From NCBI GenBank assembly GCA_016744925.1, contig JADGDJ010000005.1, positions 1 through 35,956 of the forward strand: a stretch of DNA of 35,956 nt, in the 5' to 3' direction. This stretch comes from Spirochaetaceae bacterium (GTDB lineage Bacteria > Spirochaetota > Spirochaetia > DSM-2461). The stretch's first letter is position 1, and the number at the start of each line of letters is the position of its first letter. Below, in pieces: positions 25,374 through 33,194 of the stretch. The notes below the pieces were generated by a model. The model did not search any database. It was not told where the DNA came from and was given only the letters and a program-made list of their open reading frames with translations. The position numbers and the translations under genes are program-made.

Positions 25374-26579
25374 ATGTTGAAAAAAGCTTTAATTTTGATA
25401 TCTGCAGTAATAATTTTTATGTTGATCTCCTGTGAAAACAACAGCAGAAGCAAGCTGGAAAAAGAGAGTCTATTTTCAATTCCCCTCGGGAAACTAGCAG
25501 ATGAAATCGATTACTTCCAAAGAGAAAATCTGCAGTTTTCACCGGATAACGATCTTTATATGAAAGAAGGTTTTTTTTATTTTTCCAATGGCCGTTCCGG
25601 AAAGTTTTTAAAATTTAACTCCTATGGAGATATTCTTTCACTTATATATAACCCCGATAGGAATCCCTATCCCGCAGAACTCATGTCCCGGGAATCTGAT
25701 AATTCCGATGTTAACAGACAGGTTATTCCCTGGCTTTTTAATTCTCCAGGTGCTATCGCAGTACTGGACGGAGATATCTATATCGTTGATAAAGTTGCAC
25801 AGAACCGCCAGGTAAAAGAAGATAATAAACTTATGGACAGGAATATTCTTCACTTCAGCGATAAAGGTGAATATATCAACTTTATAGGACTTGAAGGGAT
25901 AGGTGGTCAACCCTTTCCCTATATCGAAAATATCTGGGTCAGCGAGACTTCTGAATTGATCGTTCTCTACAGAACCAGAAACCGCGATGATGATTCGTGG
26001 TTTGTCAATTGGTACGCCGTGAATGGAAGCTTGAGATACAGTGTAGAAATCAGAGAGAAATCAATCCCTATGCCCGCTGGAGAAGACAACCTGATCATCA
26101 GCCTCGATAATATAGTTCCCGATAGAACCAACTATGAACTGTACTTAAAAATGACCTATTTCAGGCGGGAAAACGACAAGGCTGAAGAAAGTACCGGGAT
26201 TGGAGAAGTATTCAGTGGAACATTAGATTTTGATGTACTGAATAACCAGTGGCACAGCTGGTCACGTCTTCCTGAGCATAAAATTATTATTGACGGAATG
26301 GAGATAGATTCACCTTATAAACTTATAGGAAGTTATAAAAATTTTATACTGTTTATTAGTCTTGGGGAAAATAATACTTATAATTTACTAGTGAAGAATA
26401 GTGAAGGGCGATTTGTACATGAGCGGATATTGGAGCTGGGAGATCTAGATATCATCTATAAAGAATTTTTTCTATCCGAAGAAGGAATTCTCAATGCAAT
26501 GGTATTTACAGAAAAGGATGCCAAAATCATGTGGTGGAGAACTGATAAATTATTAAATAACGGGAAAAGCAATGGATAA
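25374..26579 (+). CDS. Lipoprotein, probably beta-propeller-like, function unknown
   Basis: This 401-residue protein has a lipoprotein signal peptide; the lipobox LISC puts the lipidated cysteine at C20. The mature part has repeated blade-like stretches (LYMKEGFFYFSNGRSGKFLKF, AVLDGDIYIVDKVAQN, ILHFSDKGEYINFIG), each ending in aromatic or hydrophobic strands. This resembles NHL or six-bladed propellers, but I count only a few clear repeats. GAGG is 6 bases before the ATG. It overlaps the next gene by 8 bases, so the two are coupled. Location is an envelope membrane facing the periplasm or outside. I do not recognise a specific family. Confidence 0.8.
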   Translation: MLKKALILISAVIIFMLISCENNSRSKLEKESLFSIPLGKLADEIDYFQRENLQFSPDNDLYMKEGFFYFSNGRSGKFLKFNSYGDILSLIYNPDRNPYPAELMSRESDNSDVNRQVIPWLFNSPGAIAVLDGDIYIVDKVAQNRQVKEDNKLMDRNILHFSDKGEYINFIGLEGIGGQPFPYIENIWVSETSELIVLYRTRNRDDDSWFVNWYAVNGSLRYSVEIREKSIPMPAGEDNLIISLDNIVPDRTNYELYLKMTYFRRENDKAEESTGIGEVFSGTLDFDVLNNQWHSWSRLPEHKIIIDGMEIDSPYKLIGSYKNFILFISLGENNTYNLLVKNSEGRFVHERILELGDLDIIYKEFFLSEEGILNAMVFTEKDAKIMWWRTDKLLNNGKSNG

Positions 26580-27072
26580 GAAATGGGAAACATCCGGTCT
26601 TCATGATACTCATTTCCACAGTAGTCGAAAAGAACGGCACGAAGCTGGAGGAATTGCTGAAAAAAAAGAGAAGAAAGGCTTTTTTCAAAAAAATCCCTCA
26701 TTCAAAATAATTATGATAGACATCCTTTTTATTGTGATCATCTCCGGAGTTATCGTCCCCTTTATATATAAGAGAGAAGGTACATCGACCATCGACAATT
26801 ATAAATTGACTCTCAAGGCTTTTGATTTTGACGATGAGGTCATGTTCAGTCTGACCGTGATTGAAAAAGATGATACAGAGAATGCTTCTCTTGTGGAAAG
26901 TGAGTTTTATTTGAATGTCGATGGTTTGACTCTGTCAGAATCAGATCTTCTGCCAGGACCGGGAGAAGAGAGAATCCTGAAAGGGGGATTGCCATTGAGT
27001 GATGAGAAATACCTTTATTGCAAAGTCTCAATTAATGGCAAAAACAAAATAATTAAGAAAAAAATAAAATAA
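26572..27072 (+). CDS. Single-pass membrane protein, unknown
   Basis: This 166-residue protein has a charged cytoplasmic N-terminus (1-45, rich in H, K and E), one membrane helix (about 46-66; IIMIDILFIVIISGVIVPF) and an extracytoplasmic domain of about 95 residues with alternating beta-like strands (YKLTLKAFDFDDEVMFSLTV). The start codon lies inside the end of the lipoprotein gene (8-base overlap, ATGGATAA), so the two proteins are made together and may form a complex. No catalytic motif is visible and no family is recognised. The frame has normal codon use and ends at TAA, followed by an AT-rich gap before the next gene. Confidence 0.75.
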   Translation: MDKKWETSGLHDTHFHSSRKERHEAGGIAEKKEKKGFFQKNPSFKIIMIDILFIVIISGVIVPFIYKREGTSTIDNYKLTLKAFDFDDEVMFSLTVIEKDDTENASLVESEFYLNVDGLTLSESDLLPGPGEERILKGGLPLSDEKYLYCKVSINGKNKIIKKKIK

Positions 27073-27144
27073 ATAAATTGATCTGCTCTGTTCAGATGTA
27101 GTTAAGAATATTAAACTGAATATAGATTAATAAATGGAGTAATC

Positions 27145-27555
27145 ATGCTACAGATCTACTTTTTAACAGTTTTAACAAATATTATTGCCGGTTTGACAAT
27201 ATCAGCTCCTTTTCTGAGTATTAAAATTGAAGGGTTTCAAATTTTTGCAGAGAAAATGGAAAATAAAATGTATAGAGTCATCCTCGGTTCTATAACCGTG
27301 ATAACCGGATTGTTCGCTTTATTAAATACCAGTGCTGACAATATCGCAATTATTGGAGATCTTCTTCCTGCTGTAACTGCAATGGCAATGGGTCTCATAC
27401 TGGTTATCTTTTATTTTTTTACCGATGAAGAAGATTCTAATCGTCCTGTCAAAACAGTGAAAGAATTATCTGAAAAATATGGGAATATTCTAGGTATAGC
27501 CGGTATTATTATTGGTTTAATCCATTTTCTTATACCAACAGCTCTATTTTTATAG
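27145..27555 (+). CDS. Small four-helix membrane protein, unknown
   Basis: This 136-residue, very hydrophobic protein has about four membrane helices (near residues 5-27, 44-62, 70-92 and 116-135). A short charged loop (DEEDSNRPVKTVKELSEKYG) lies between helices three and four. TGGAG lies 7 bases before the ATG. The gene sits 13 bases ahead of the Nudix gene in the same direction and 72 bases after the previous gene. No family is recognised; the glycine- and isoleucine-rich last helix is typical of small structural or transport-associated membrane proteins. Confidence 0.72.
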   Translation: MLQIYFLTVLTNIIAGLTISAPFLSIKIEGFQIFAEKMENKMYRVILGSITVITGLFALLNTSADNIAIIGDLLPAVTAMAMGLILVIFYFFTDEEDSNRPVKTVKELSEKYGNILGIAGIIIGLIHFLIPTALFL

Positions 27556-27568
27556 GATCCTATTAGAA

Positions 27569-27970
27569 ATGACAGTTAATCAATCTATTGCTGGAATCGT
27601 CAGGAAAGATCACTTGTATCTTGTGGCCAAACGAAAGCCCGGAGGAGCCCTGAGTCTCAAATGGGAATTCCCCGGTGGAAAGTTGGAACCCGGAGAGTCT
27701 CACCGGGAAGCTGTGGTTCGTGAATGGGATGAAGAATTTCAAGTTGAGGTCACTACTGGACATTTTTTATGCAGTGGCCACTTTATGCACAATCATAAAG
27801 AATTTGAGCTTTCAGCCTATGAAGTTATACTATTGTCGGAAGATTTAAAACTACTTGAACATACTGAAATACGGTGGGAAACCCTTGAAACCATATCTAA
27901 AATGGATCTGGCAGATTCTGATAGGGGTCTTTTACCGCAATTGATCGAAATTGATAAAAATAGCTCTTAA
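27569..27970 (+). CDS. Nudix hydrolase (MutT-like)
   Basis: This 133-residue protein has a full Nudix box, GKLEPGESHREAVVREWDEE, which positions the metal-binding glutamates. The N-terminal part (SIAGIVRKDHLYLVAKRKPGG) and the LKWEFPGG lead-in match the MutT/8-oxo-dGTP diphosphatase group, which cleans the nucleotide pool. Other Nudix substrates are possible, since substrate cannot be read from the box. No strong Shine-Dalgarno is present; the ATG is 13 bases after the membrane-protein stop. The TAA stop lies in the loop of a hairpin shared with the convergent gene. Confidence 0.9.
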   Translation: MTVNQSIAGIVRKDHLYLVAKRKPGGALSLKWEFPGGKLEPGESHREAVVREWDEEFQVEVTTGHFLCSGHFMHNHKEFELSAYEVILLSEDLKLLEHTEIRWETLETISKMDLADSDRGLLPQLIEIDKNSS

Positions 27971-27981
27971 CGAGCTATTTT
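27957..27981. terminator. Bidirectional hairpin whose loop holds both convergent stop codons
   Basis: AAAATAGCTC (27957-27966) pairs perfectly with GAGCTATTTT (27972-27981) around a 5-base loop TTAAC. The Nudix stop (27968-27970) and the stop of the minus-strand gene (27967-27969) overlap inside the loop. The T run is short, so terminator strength is uncertain. Confidence 0.6.
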
Positions 27982-28380
27982 CATGCATTCAGTCTCTTCT
28001 ACAAAGATTTCATCAAAGCGAGAAGAACTTTCTCCATCGCAGTAGTGATGCAGCATATCTCTCAAATTATCTTTACTACTGGATATTGAATATCTTAGAT
28101 AGGTCTCTGATTCTCTCAGATTTATCTTATCAGGAAAGGAAATAGGGCAGTCCTCATCAAGAATTTCTAAAAATGTAGCTCTAAGACCTCCATAAAATGC
28201 CTGATGTGTACTCAGAAGCGTAAGAGTACCCCCCTTATTATTGTAAAACTGATATATGCCTGCTTCTGAAGGAATCATCGAACGAATCTTCCATTTATCC
28301 AGGCGGATAAATGGAGACCATCGTACCTTGTAGTACGCCATATTATTATGTGTTTCAAGATTTATTGTGTAATTATTCAA
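27967..28380 (-). CDS. Hypothetical protein, possibly a degenerate GIY-YIG-like fold
   Basis: This 137-residue protein starts at TTG 28380. A TAGG ribosome binding sequence overlapping the glgC stop supports this start and suggests coupling to glgC; ATG 28341 is an alternative. Residues about 39-75 read EAGIYQFYNNKGGTLTLL, then FYGGLRATFLEIL. This resembles a GIY-YIG opening strand and the later arginine helix, but the YIG strand is not conserved. The C-terminal part is acidic and holds HHYCDGE and a cysteine near the end. No function can be assigned, and the GIY-YIG likeness is a weak visual match only. Confidence 0.6.
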   Translation of the reverse strand: MNNYTINLETHNNMAYYKVRWSPFIRLDKWKIRSMIPSEAGIYQFYNNKGGTLTLLSTHQAFYGGLRATFLEILDEDCPISFPDKINLRESETYLRYSISSSKDNLRDMLHHYCDGESSSRFDEIFVEETECMKIAR

Positions 28381-28387
28381 AATTTAC

Positions 28388-29653
28388 CTATATAACAGTC
28401 CCATCGGGAATGATTGTTTTTTTCGGGATGACGATAATGCCATCTATAATGTGATAATTATCAAAAACGCCATCAATCCTTTCTTTTTTATCAATACCAA
28501 TTCTACATTCACTACCGATTCGGACATCTTTGTCGATTATGGCTCCTTTTATAATTGAGCCCGATCCAATCCCGATATTGGGGATTCCATTTCGTTCGTT
28601 TGCAGCTTTTTGCATAATTGTTTCGTATCTGTCTGCTCCCATACAATAGACATTAGTTAATGTAGCACCTGATTCGATAATTGTCCTGATTCCAATGACA
28701 GAATTTGTAATGTATGAATCTGTTATGATAGATCCCTCTGTTGCAAGTGAATTATTAATTGTACAGGAATTGATCTTTGACGGAGGGAGATCTCTTCTTT
28801 TGGTAAAAATGGGGTTTTCTTCATCATAGAGATTGAATTGCGGAAACGGTACAGCCAGATTGAGAGTCGCATCAAAGAAATCAGATATCTTTCCAATATC
28901 TTCCCAATATCCATCATAAACATAGGCGTGAACTTTTTTGTTTTTGATCATTCCGGGAATTATTTGCTTACCAAAATCGGATTCTTCATTATTGAGAGCG
29001 TCTTCCATGGCTTTGGCATTGAAAATATAAATACCCATTGAAGCAAGGTATTCTTTTTTTTCATTTTTCCTGGCACTCTCCGGTATTTTCAAATCACTTA
29101 TATCCACATCGTTAGAGGGTTTTTCCACAAATGAGTTTATTTTTAAATTCTTGTCGATCTTAAGAATTCCTAATTCATTTGTAATATTATAGGCAACTGG
29201 TGTAGAGGCGATGGTTACATCTGCCCCACTGGCTATATGCTCCCTGAGAAACTCATCTAGATCCATTTTATACAATTGATCGCCCGAAAGAATCATATAG
29301 TACTCCGGATCGAATGAAGTGTAATGCTGAAAGTTTTTACGAACGGCATCAGCTGTTCCCTCATACCAGGAACTGTGTTCAAATGTCTGCTCGGCAGCAA
29401 GAATCTCTATGAACCCCTTTGAAAAAGTATCGAATTTATAGGTTGATGAAATATGCGTATGCAGAGAAGCTGAATTGAATTGGGTTAATATGAAAATCTG
29501 CTTAAGTCCTGAATTAATACAGTTGGAAATGGGAATATCCACCAGTCTGTATTTCCCGCCGAAGGGAACAGCCGGTTTTGACCTTTCCTGTGTCAGGGGA
29601 AATAATCTAGTTCCTTTTCCGCCACCCAAAATTAAACTTAGAACTTTTGCCAT
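28388..29653 (-). CDS. glgC: Glucose-1-phosphate adenylyltransferase
   Basis: This 421-residue enzyme makes ADP-glucose from ATP and glucose-1-phosphate, the committed step of bacterial glycogen synthesis. The N-terminal nucleotidyltransferase loop is LGGGKGTRLFPLT (about 8-20), with SGDQLYKMD, VEKPSND and MGIYIFNAKAM in the core. A C-terminal left-handed beta-helix follows (IIKGAIIDKDVRIGSECRIG). The length fits GlgC. ATG 29653 is preceded by AAGGAG at 6-8 bases. ADP-glucose from this enzyme would feed GlgA, encoded about 3.5 kb away on the same strand. Divergent from the mrfA-like gene. Confidence 0.96.
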   Translation of the reverse strand: MAKVLSLILGGGKGTRLFPLTQERSKPAVPFGGKYRLVDIPISNCINSGLKQIFILTQFNSASLHTHISSTYKFDTFSKGFIEILAAEQTFEHSSWYEGTADAVRKNFQHYTSFDPEYYMILSGDQLYKMDLDEFLREHIASGADVTIASTPVAYNITNELGILKIDKNLKINSFVEKPSNDVDISDLKIPESARKNEKKEYLASMGIYIFNAKAMEDALNNEESDFGKQIIPGMIKNKKVHAYVYDGYWEDIGKISDFFDATLNLAVPFPQFNLYDEENPIFTKRRDLPPSKINSCTINNSLATEGSIITDSYITNSVIGIRTIIESGATLTNVYCMGADRYETIMQKAANERNGIPNIGIGSGSIIKGAIIDKDVRIGSECRIGIDKKERIDGVFDNYHIIDGIIVIPKKTIIPDGTVI

Positions 29654-29714
29654 ATATAACTCCTTGAATATTAAACGAGTAATCTTAACACGTATTAATA
29701 AATATTTGTGACTT

Positions 29715-29742
29715 TGTTTTTATTCACAGTCCCTATATAATA
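29715..29742 (+). promoter_or_regulatory. Promoter of the mrfA-like gene, near-leaderless
   Basis: A perfect TATAAT (about 29737-29742) with a TTGTTT -35 at 16-base spacing. The ATG follows about 10 bases later after AACATTCTCT, which holds no Shine-Dalgarno. Positions may be off by one base. Confidence 0.5.
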
Positions 29743-29751
29743 ACATTCTCT

Positions 29752-32052
29752 ATGGACAAAATTACTGCAATCATAAATTCTTTTAAGGGTGATAAAAATT
29801 TCATATCCTCGGTTACACGGTGGGAACACATTCCTCAACGTGATGGTTCATATGCTGAACTCCCTGATGATCTAAATATTACAATTCGAGATTCTCTGTC
29901 AAATCAAGGCATCAAAAAGTTGTATACTCACCAGAAGATATGCTATGAAACAGCACGCTCGGGCAAAGATCTTGTTGTTGTCACACCGACAGCCTCGGGA
30001 AAAACACTCTGCTACAATCTGCCGGTCCTTCAGACTCTGATGGAAAGTGAAGATTCAAGAGCTCTTTATTTGTTTCCCACAAAAGCTCTTTCCCAAGACC
30101 AGCAGTCTTCTCTTAATGAAATCGTCGTCGATGGGAATCTTCCCATTAAAGTCTGTACTTATGATGGTGATACACCGGGTTCTCTAAGAATCTCTGCCCG
30201 GAAAAGCGGGAAAATCATAATATCAAATCCCGATATGCTCCATTCGGGAATTCTTCCCAATCACCCCAAATGGATCGAATTTTTTAAATCTCTCAAATAC
30301 ATCGTCCTTGATGAGGTACACACCTACCGTGGAGTATTCGGTTCTCATATGACTAATCTCGTCAGGAGGATTAAACGAATAGCCCAATTCTATGGCAGTG
30401 ACCCTATTTTTATCTGCTGTAGTGCCACAATAGGAAATCCCAGGGAACTGGCAGAACAAATCCTGGGAAAAGAAGTTGTACTGATAGATGAAAATGGAGC
30501 TCCCTCGGGAGAAAAGCATATAATTCTGTATAATCCTCCACTTGTTGATCCCGTTCAGGGGATTCGGAGAGGAATAGTTCTGGAATCTCAGAGGTTGGCT
30601 CTAAAACTCCTGAAGCAGGGAGTTAAAACAATAATTTTTGCAAGATCACGTGTTAAAACTGAATTGATAAGTTCCTATCTTAATAAGAGTCTGGCAAATC
30701 ACTACAATCAGAATTACAGAATAAAAGTGGAACCATACCGCGGTGGTTACCTTCCGAGGGAAAGGCGTATGATCGAAAAAGGGCTGCGTGATGGTTCTAT
30801 CAGCGGTGTTGTTTCAACAAATGCTCTTGAACTGGGGATTGATATCGGGGGGCTGGACGCTTCGATTCTCGCAGGATACCCGGGATCAATATCTTCAGCC
30901 TGGCAGCAGGCAGGCCGTGCAGGAAGAAGTAACAGGGTTTCTCTAGCTATTATTATAGCTTCCAATTCTCCTGTTGATCAGTATTTGACTCAGAATCCCG
31001 ACTATTTTTTTGGTTCATCTCCAGAGTCTGGATTCGTAGATCCTGACAACCTCTATATACTCATCGATCACATCAAATGTGCTGCTTTTGAACTTCCCTT
31101 TAGAAAAGGGGATACTTTTGGAGGAGATATTTCCGAATTACTCGAATATCTCGAAGAGAACGGCGTGTTGAGATATACGGGAGAGTCCTGGTATTGGGCG
31201 GATAGATCTTATCCTTCAGAGACAATTTCTCTCAGAAGCGGTGCAGAGGAAAATGTGGTTATCATCGATAGCACGAGAGGAAAATCTGAAGTGATCGGTG
31301 AGATGGACTCTCATTCGGCAAGGGAACTGATTTTTGAAGAAGCTATTTATATTCATAAAGGGGATCAGTACAAGGTTCTGACTTTAGACCTGAAAAACCA
31401 TCTATGCTACGTTGAGGAGTCGACGGTAAATTATTACACCGATTCCATTCTTAAAACTGATATAAAAGTACTCGAAGTTGATGAAGAGGAAAATCAATTT
31501 GGTGTAAAACTCATCTCATCAGATATTCTTGTGCGAAACGAAGTCTCAAAATACAAAAAAATCAAGTTTCAGACTCATGAGAATATTGGTTATGGAGATA
31601 TTTTCCTGCCCGAATATGAAATGCACACCCGCAGTACAATTCTTTCATTCGATGAGGACACCGCTTCAAGGATTGCCTTTGATCGTGTTCCAGAAGAGTT
31701 GCAAGCTCCGGTTATGGCGAGATTTGCCACTCTGGTTAAGAATACAGCACCTATTTTTCTTCTGTGCGGCAGAGGCGATATTGGCGTTGCCGGCCGTGTA
31801 CGGGATCCTCATTTTGAAATTCCCGGATTGTACATCTATGACAATTATCCCGGAGGAATCGGACTGGCTGAGGGGTTTCATATACAGATGAAAAAAATTC
31901 TGGAAGCGTCTCTCTCTCTTATTCAGAAATGCAATTGCCGTGAAGGGTGTCCCTCCTGCGTTGGCCCTTGCGATGATCGGGATGAGTTTACAGGGAACCC
32001 TAAAGAAGCCACAACTCTCTTTCTGCAAGAGTGGTTACAGGTTCTTATATGA
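29752..32052 (+). CDS. mrfA: DEAD/DEAH-box DNA helicase with C-terminal DUF1998 cysteine domain (MrfA-like)
   Basis: This 766-residue SF2 helicase has Walker A TPTASGKT (78-85), a DEVHTYRG motif II, a CSAT motif III and QQAGRAGR motif VI. The C-terminal region, DUF1998, has a cysteine cluster (C727, C729, C733, C736, C740 in CNCREGCPSCVGPC) expected to bind a metal. The layout matches YprA/MrfA of Bacillus subtilis and the Hrq1 family, which unwind DNA from the 3' side. MrfA with MrfB acts in repair of mitomycin C damage independently of UvrABC. The pair is reproduced here by the next gene. Divergent from glgC. Confidence 0.88.
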   Translation: MDKITAIINSFKGDKNFISSVTRWEHIPQRDGSYAELPDDLNITIRDSLSNQGIKKLYTHQKICYETARSGKDLVVVTPTASGKTLCYNLPVLQTLMESEDSRALYLFPTKALSQDQQSSLNEIVVDGNLPIKVCTYDGDTPGSLRISARKSGKIIISNPDMLHSGILPNHPKWIEFFKSLKYIVLDEVHTYRGVFGSHMTNLVRRIKRIAQFYGSDPIFICCSATIGNPRELAEQILGKEVVLIDENGAPSGEKHIILYNPPLVDPVQGIRRGIVLESQRLALKLLKQGVKTIIFARSRVKTELISSYLNKSLANHYNQNYRIKVEPYRGGYLPRERRMIEKGLRDGSISGVVSTNALELGIDIGGLDASILAGYPGSISSAWQQAGRAGRSNRVSLAIIIASNSPVDQYLTQNPDYFFGSSPESGFVDPDNLYILIDHIKCAAFELPFRKGDTFGGDISELLEYLEENGVLRYTGESWYWADRSYPSETISLRSGAEENVVIIDSTRGKSEVIGEMDSHSARELIFEEAIYIHKGDQYKVLTLDLKNHLCYVEESTVNYYTDSILKTDIKVLEVDEEENQFGVKLISSDILVRNEVSKYKKIKFQTHENIGYGDIFLPEYEMHTRSTILSFDEDTASRIAFDRVPEELQAPVMARFATLVKNTAPIFLLCGRGDIGVAGRVRDPHFEIPGLYIYDNYPGGIGLAEGFHIQMKKILEASLSLIQKCNCREGCPSCVGPCDDRDEFTGNPKEATTLFLQEWLQVLI

Positions 32053-33194
32053 GCAAAAGGGGGTCTCTTTCCGGAAGATTGTCCCGGCTTAAAAAAGACG
32101 GTTTTGCACCTCCGATCAAAGGAGAAATGCAGAAGAATAAAACGGTACATAATCATCCTGCAGTTCTGCTTCCCGGTTGGGAGGAGATCTATCCTTCTGT
32201 ATGGCGTAGAGCGGTACTCAAAGAGAATATTTTACCTTTTGAATTTGAAGAATCAGTTCTCTTTCAACAGATTAGAGAGTCAAAAAATCTGATTTTTTAT
32301 GATACAGAAACTACTGGACTTTCGACAGGAGCCGGTACTATCCCCTTTCTCATAGGTTTCGGACGAGTTCGAGAAAGCTCTTTTGAAATTGTTCAATATT
32401 TTTTAGCAGATTATCCCGGTGAAGCTCAAATGCTGGAAGCCTTAAAGAGAGATTTTGCGGTAGATTCTACATTTGTTTCATACAATGGAAAATCTTATGA
32501 CTCCCATTTAATCAACAGCCGTTTTCTTTTGAACAGGATCACTTATGCTCAAAGAGAAGAACTGGATCTCCTCTATGTGAGCAGACGATTGTGGAAGACC
32601 CGTTTGGAAAACTGCCGATTGGGAACAATTGAAGAACAAGTCCTGGGGATAAAACGTGGTCCGGATATTCCGGGCGCGGAAATTCCGGATGTGTGGTTTG
32701 ATTTTCTTAAAACTGGAAATACAGATAAACTCAAATTGGTATTTTCACACAACCTCCAGGACATTTATTCCCTTTCTCTACTGCTCAATACCGTTGATAT
32801 TATTTATAGAGATTGTCCCGACGGGTTTAAGTATGACAAATATTCTCTAGGGAAATTGTTATTATTTCATGGCCGGGAAGGGGGATTGATTCTTCTCAAA
32901 AATGAATATGAGTGTGGAAGTAGAGAGGCGGGACAGTTTCTCAGCCTGCATTACAAAAGGGGAGAGGAATGGGATCTGGCGCTTTCCATATGGAAAAGAT
33001 TAAATAAAAACGGGTACAATTTATTCGCTGTAGAAGAGATGGCGAAATACTATGAGCATAAAAGTACCGATTATAAAAAAGCATTATCCCTTGTCGATAA
33101 AATGCTCAAAAGCCCATTAGCTCCCGCCGGTGAAAAAAGAGAGCGGCTAATCTATAGAAGAGAAAGACTGAAAAGGAAGTTACAAATCTCTTAA
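32049..33194 (+). CDS. mrfB: RNase H-fold 3'-5' exonuclease-like protein (MrfB-like)
   Basis: This 381-residue protein has a DnaQ-like exonuclease core. D85 and E87 lie in FYDTETTGLS, VSYNGKSYDSHLIN forms the second site, and HNLQDIYSLSLLL supplies the final acid. A C-terminal region (about 275-375) rich in paired helices resembles TPR repeats (LALSIWKRLNKNGYNLFAVEEMAKYYEHK, described in parts). ATG 32049 overlaps the helicase stop as ATGA, so it is chosen over a GTG at 32031. Coupling to the MrfA-like helicase matches the B. subtilis yprA-yprB pair, where MrfB is the partner nuclease. It ends in a 4-base overlap with glgA on the other strand. Confidence 0.85.
   Translation: MSKRGSLSGRLSRLKKDGFAPPIKGEMQKNKTVHNHPAVLLPGWEEIYPSVWRRAVLKENILPFEFEESVLFQQIRESKNLIFYDTETTGLSTGAGTIPFLIGFGRVRESSFEIVQYFLADYPGEAQMLEALKRDFAVDSTFVSYNGKSYDSHLINSRFLLNRITYAQREELDLLYVSRRLWKTRLENCRLGTIEEQVLGIKRGPDIPGAEIPDVWFDFLKTGNTDKLKLVFSHNLQDIYSLSLLLNTVDIIYRDCPDGFKYDKYSLGKLLLFHGREGGLILLKNEYECGSREAGQFLSLHYKRGEEWDLALSIWKRLNKNGYNLFAVEEMAKYYEHKSTDYKKALSLVDKMLKSPLAPAGEKRERLIYRRERLKRKLQIS

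Noticed and set aside
27081-27097. Short inverted repeat ATCTG...CAGAT after the single-pass protein gene
   Set aside because: A five-base stem without a T-tract is too weak to call a terminator.
27552-27563. 12-base palindrome ATAGGATCCTAT before the Nudix gene
   Set aside because: It contains the previous gene's stop codon, has no loop or T-tract, and no second copy was noticed. A chance palindrome is the simpler reading.
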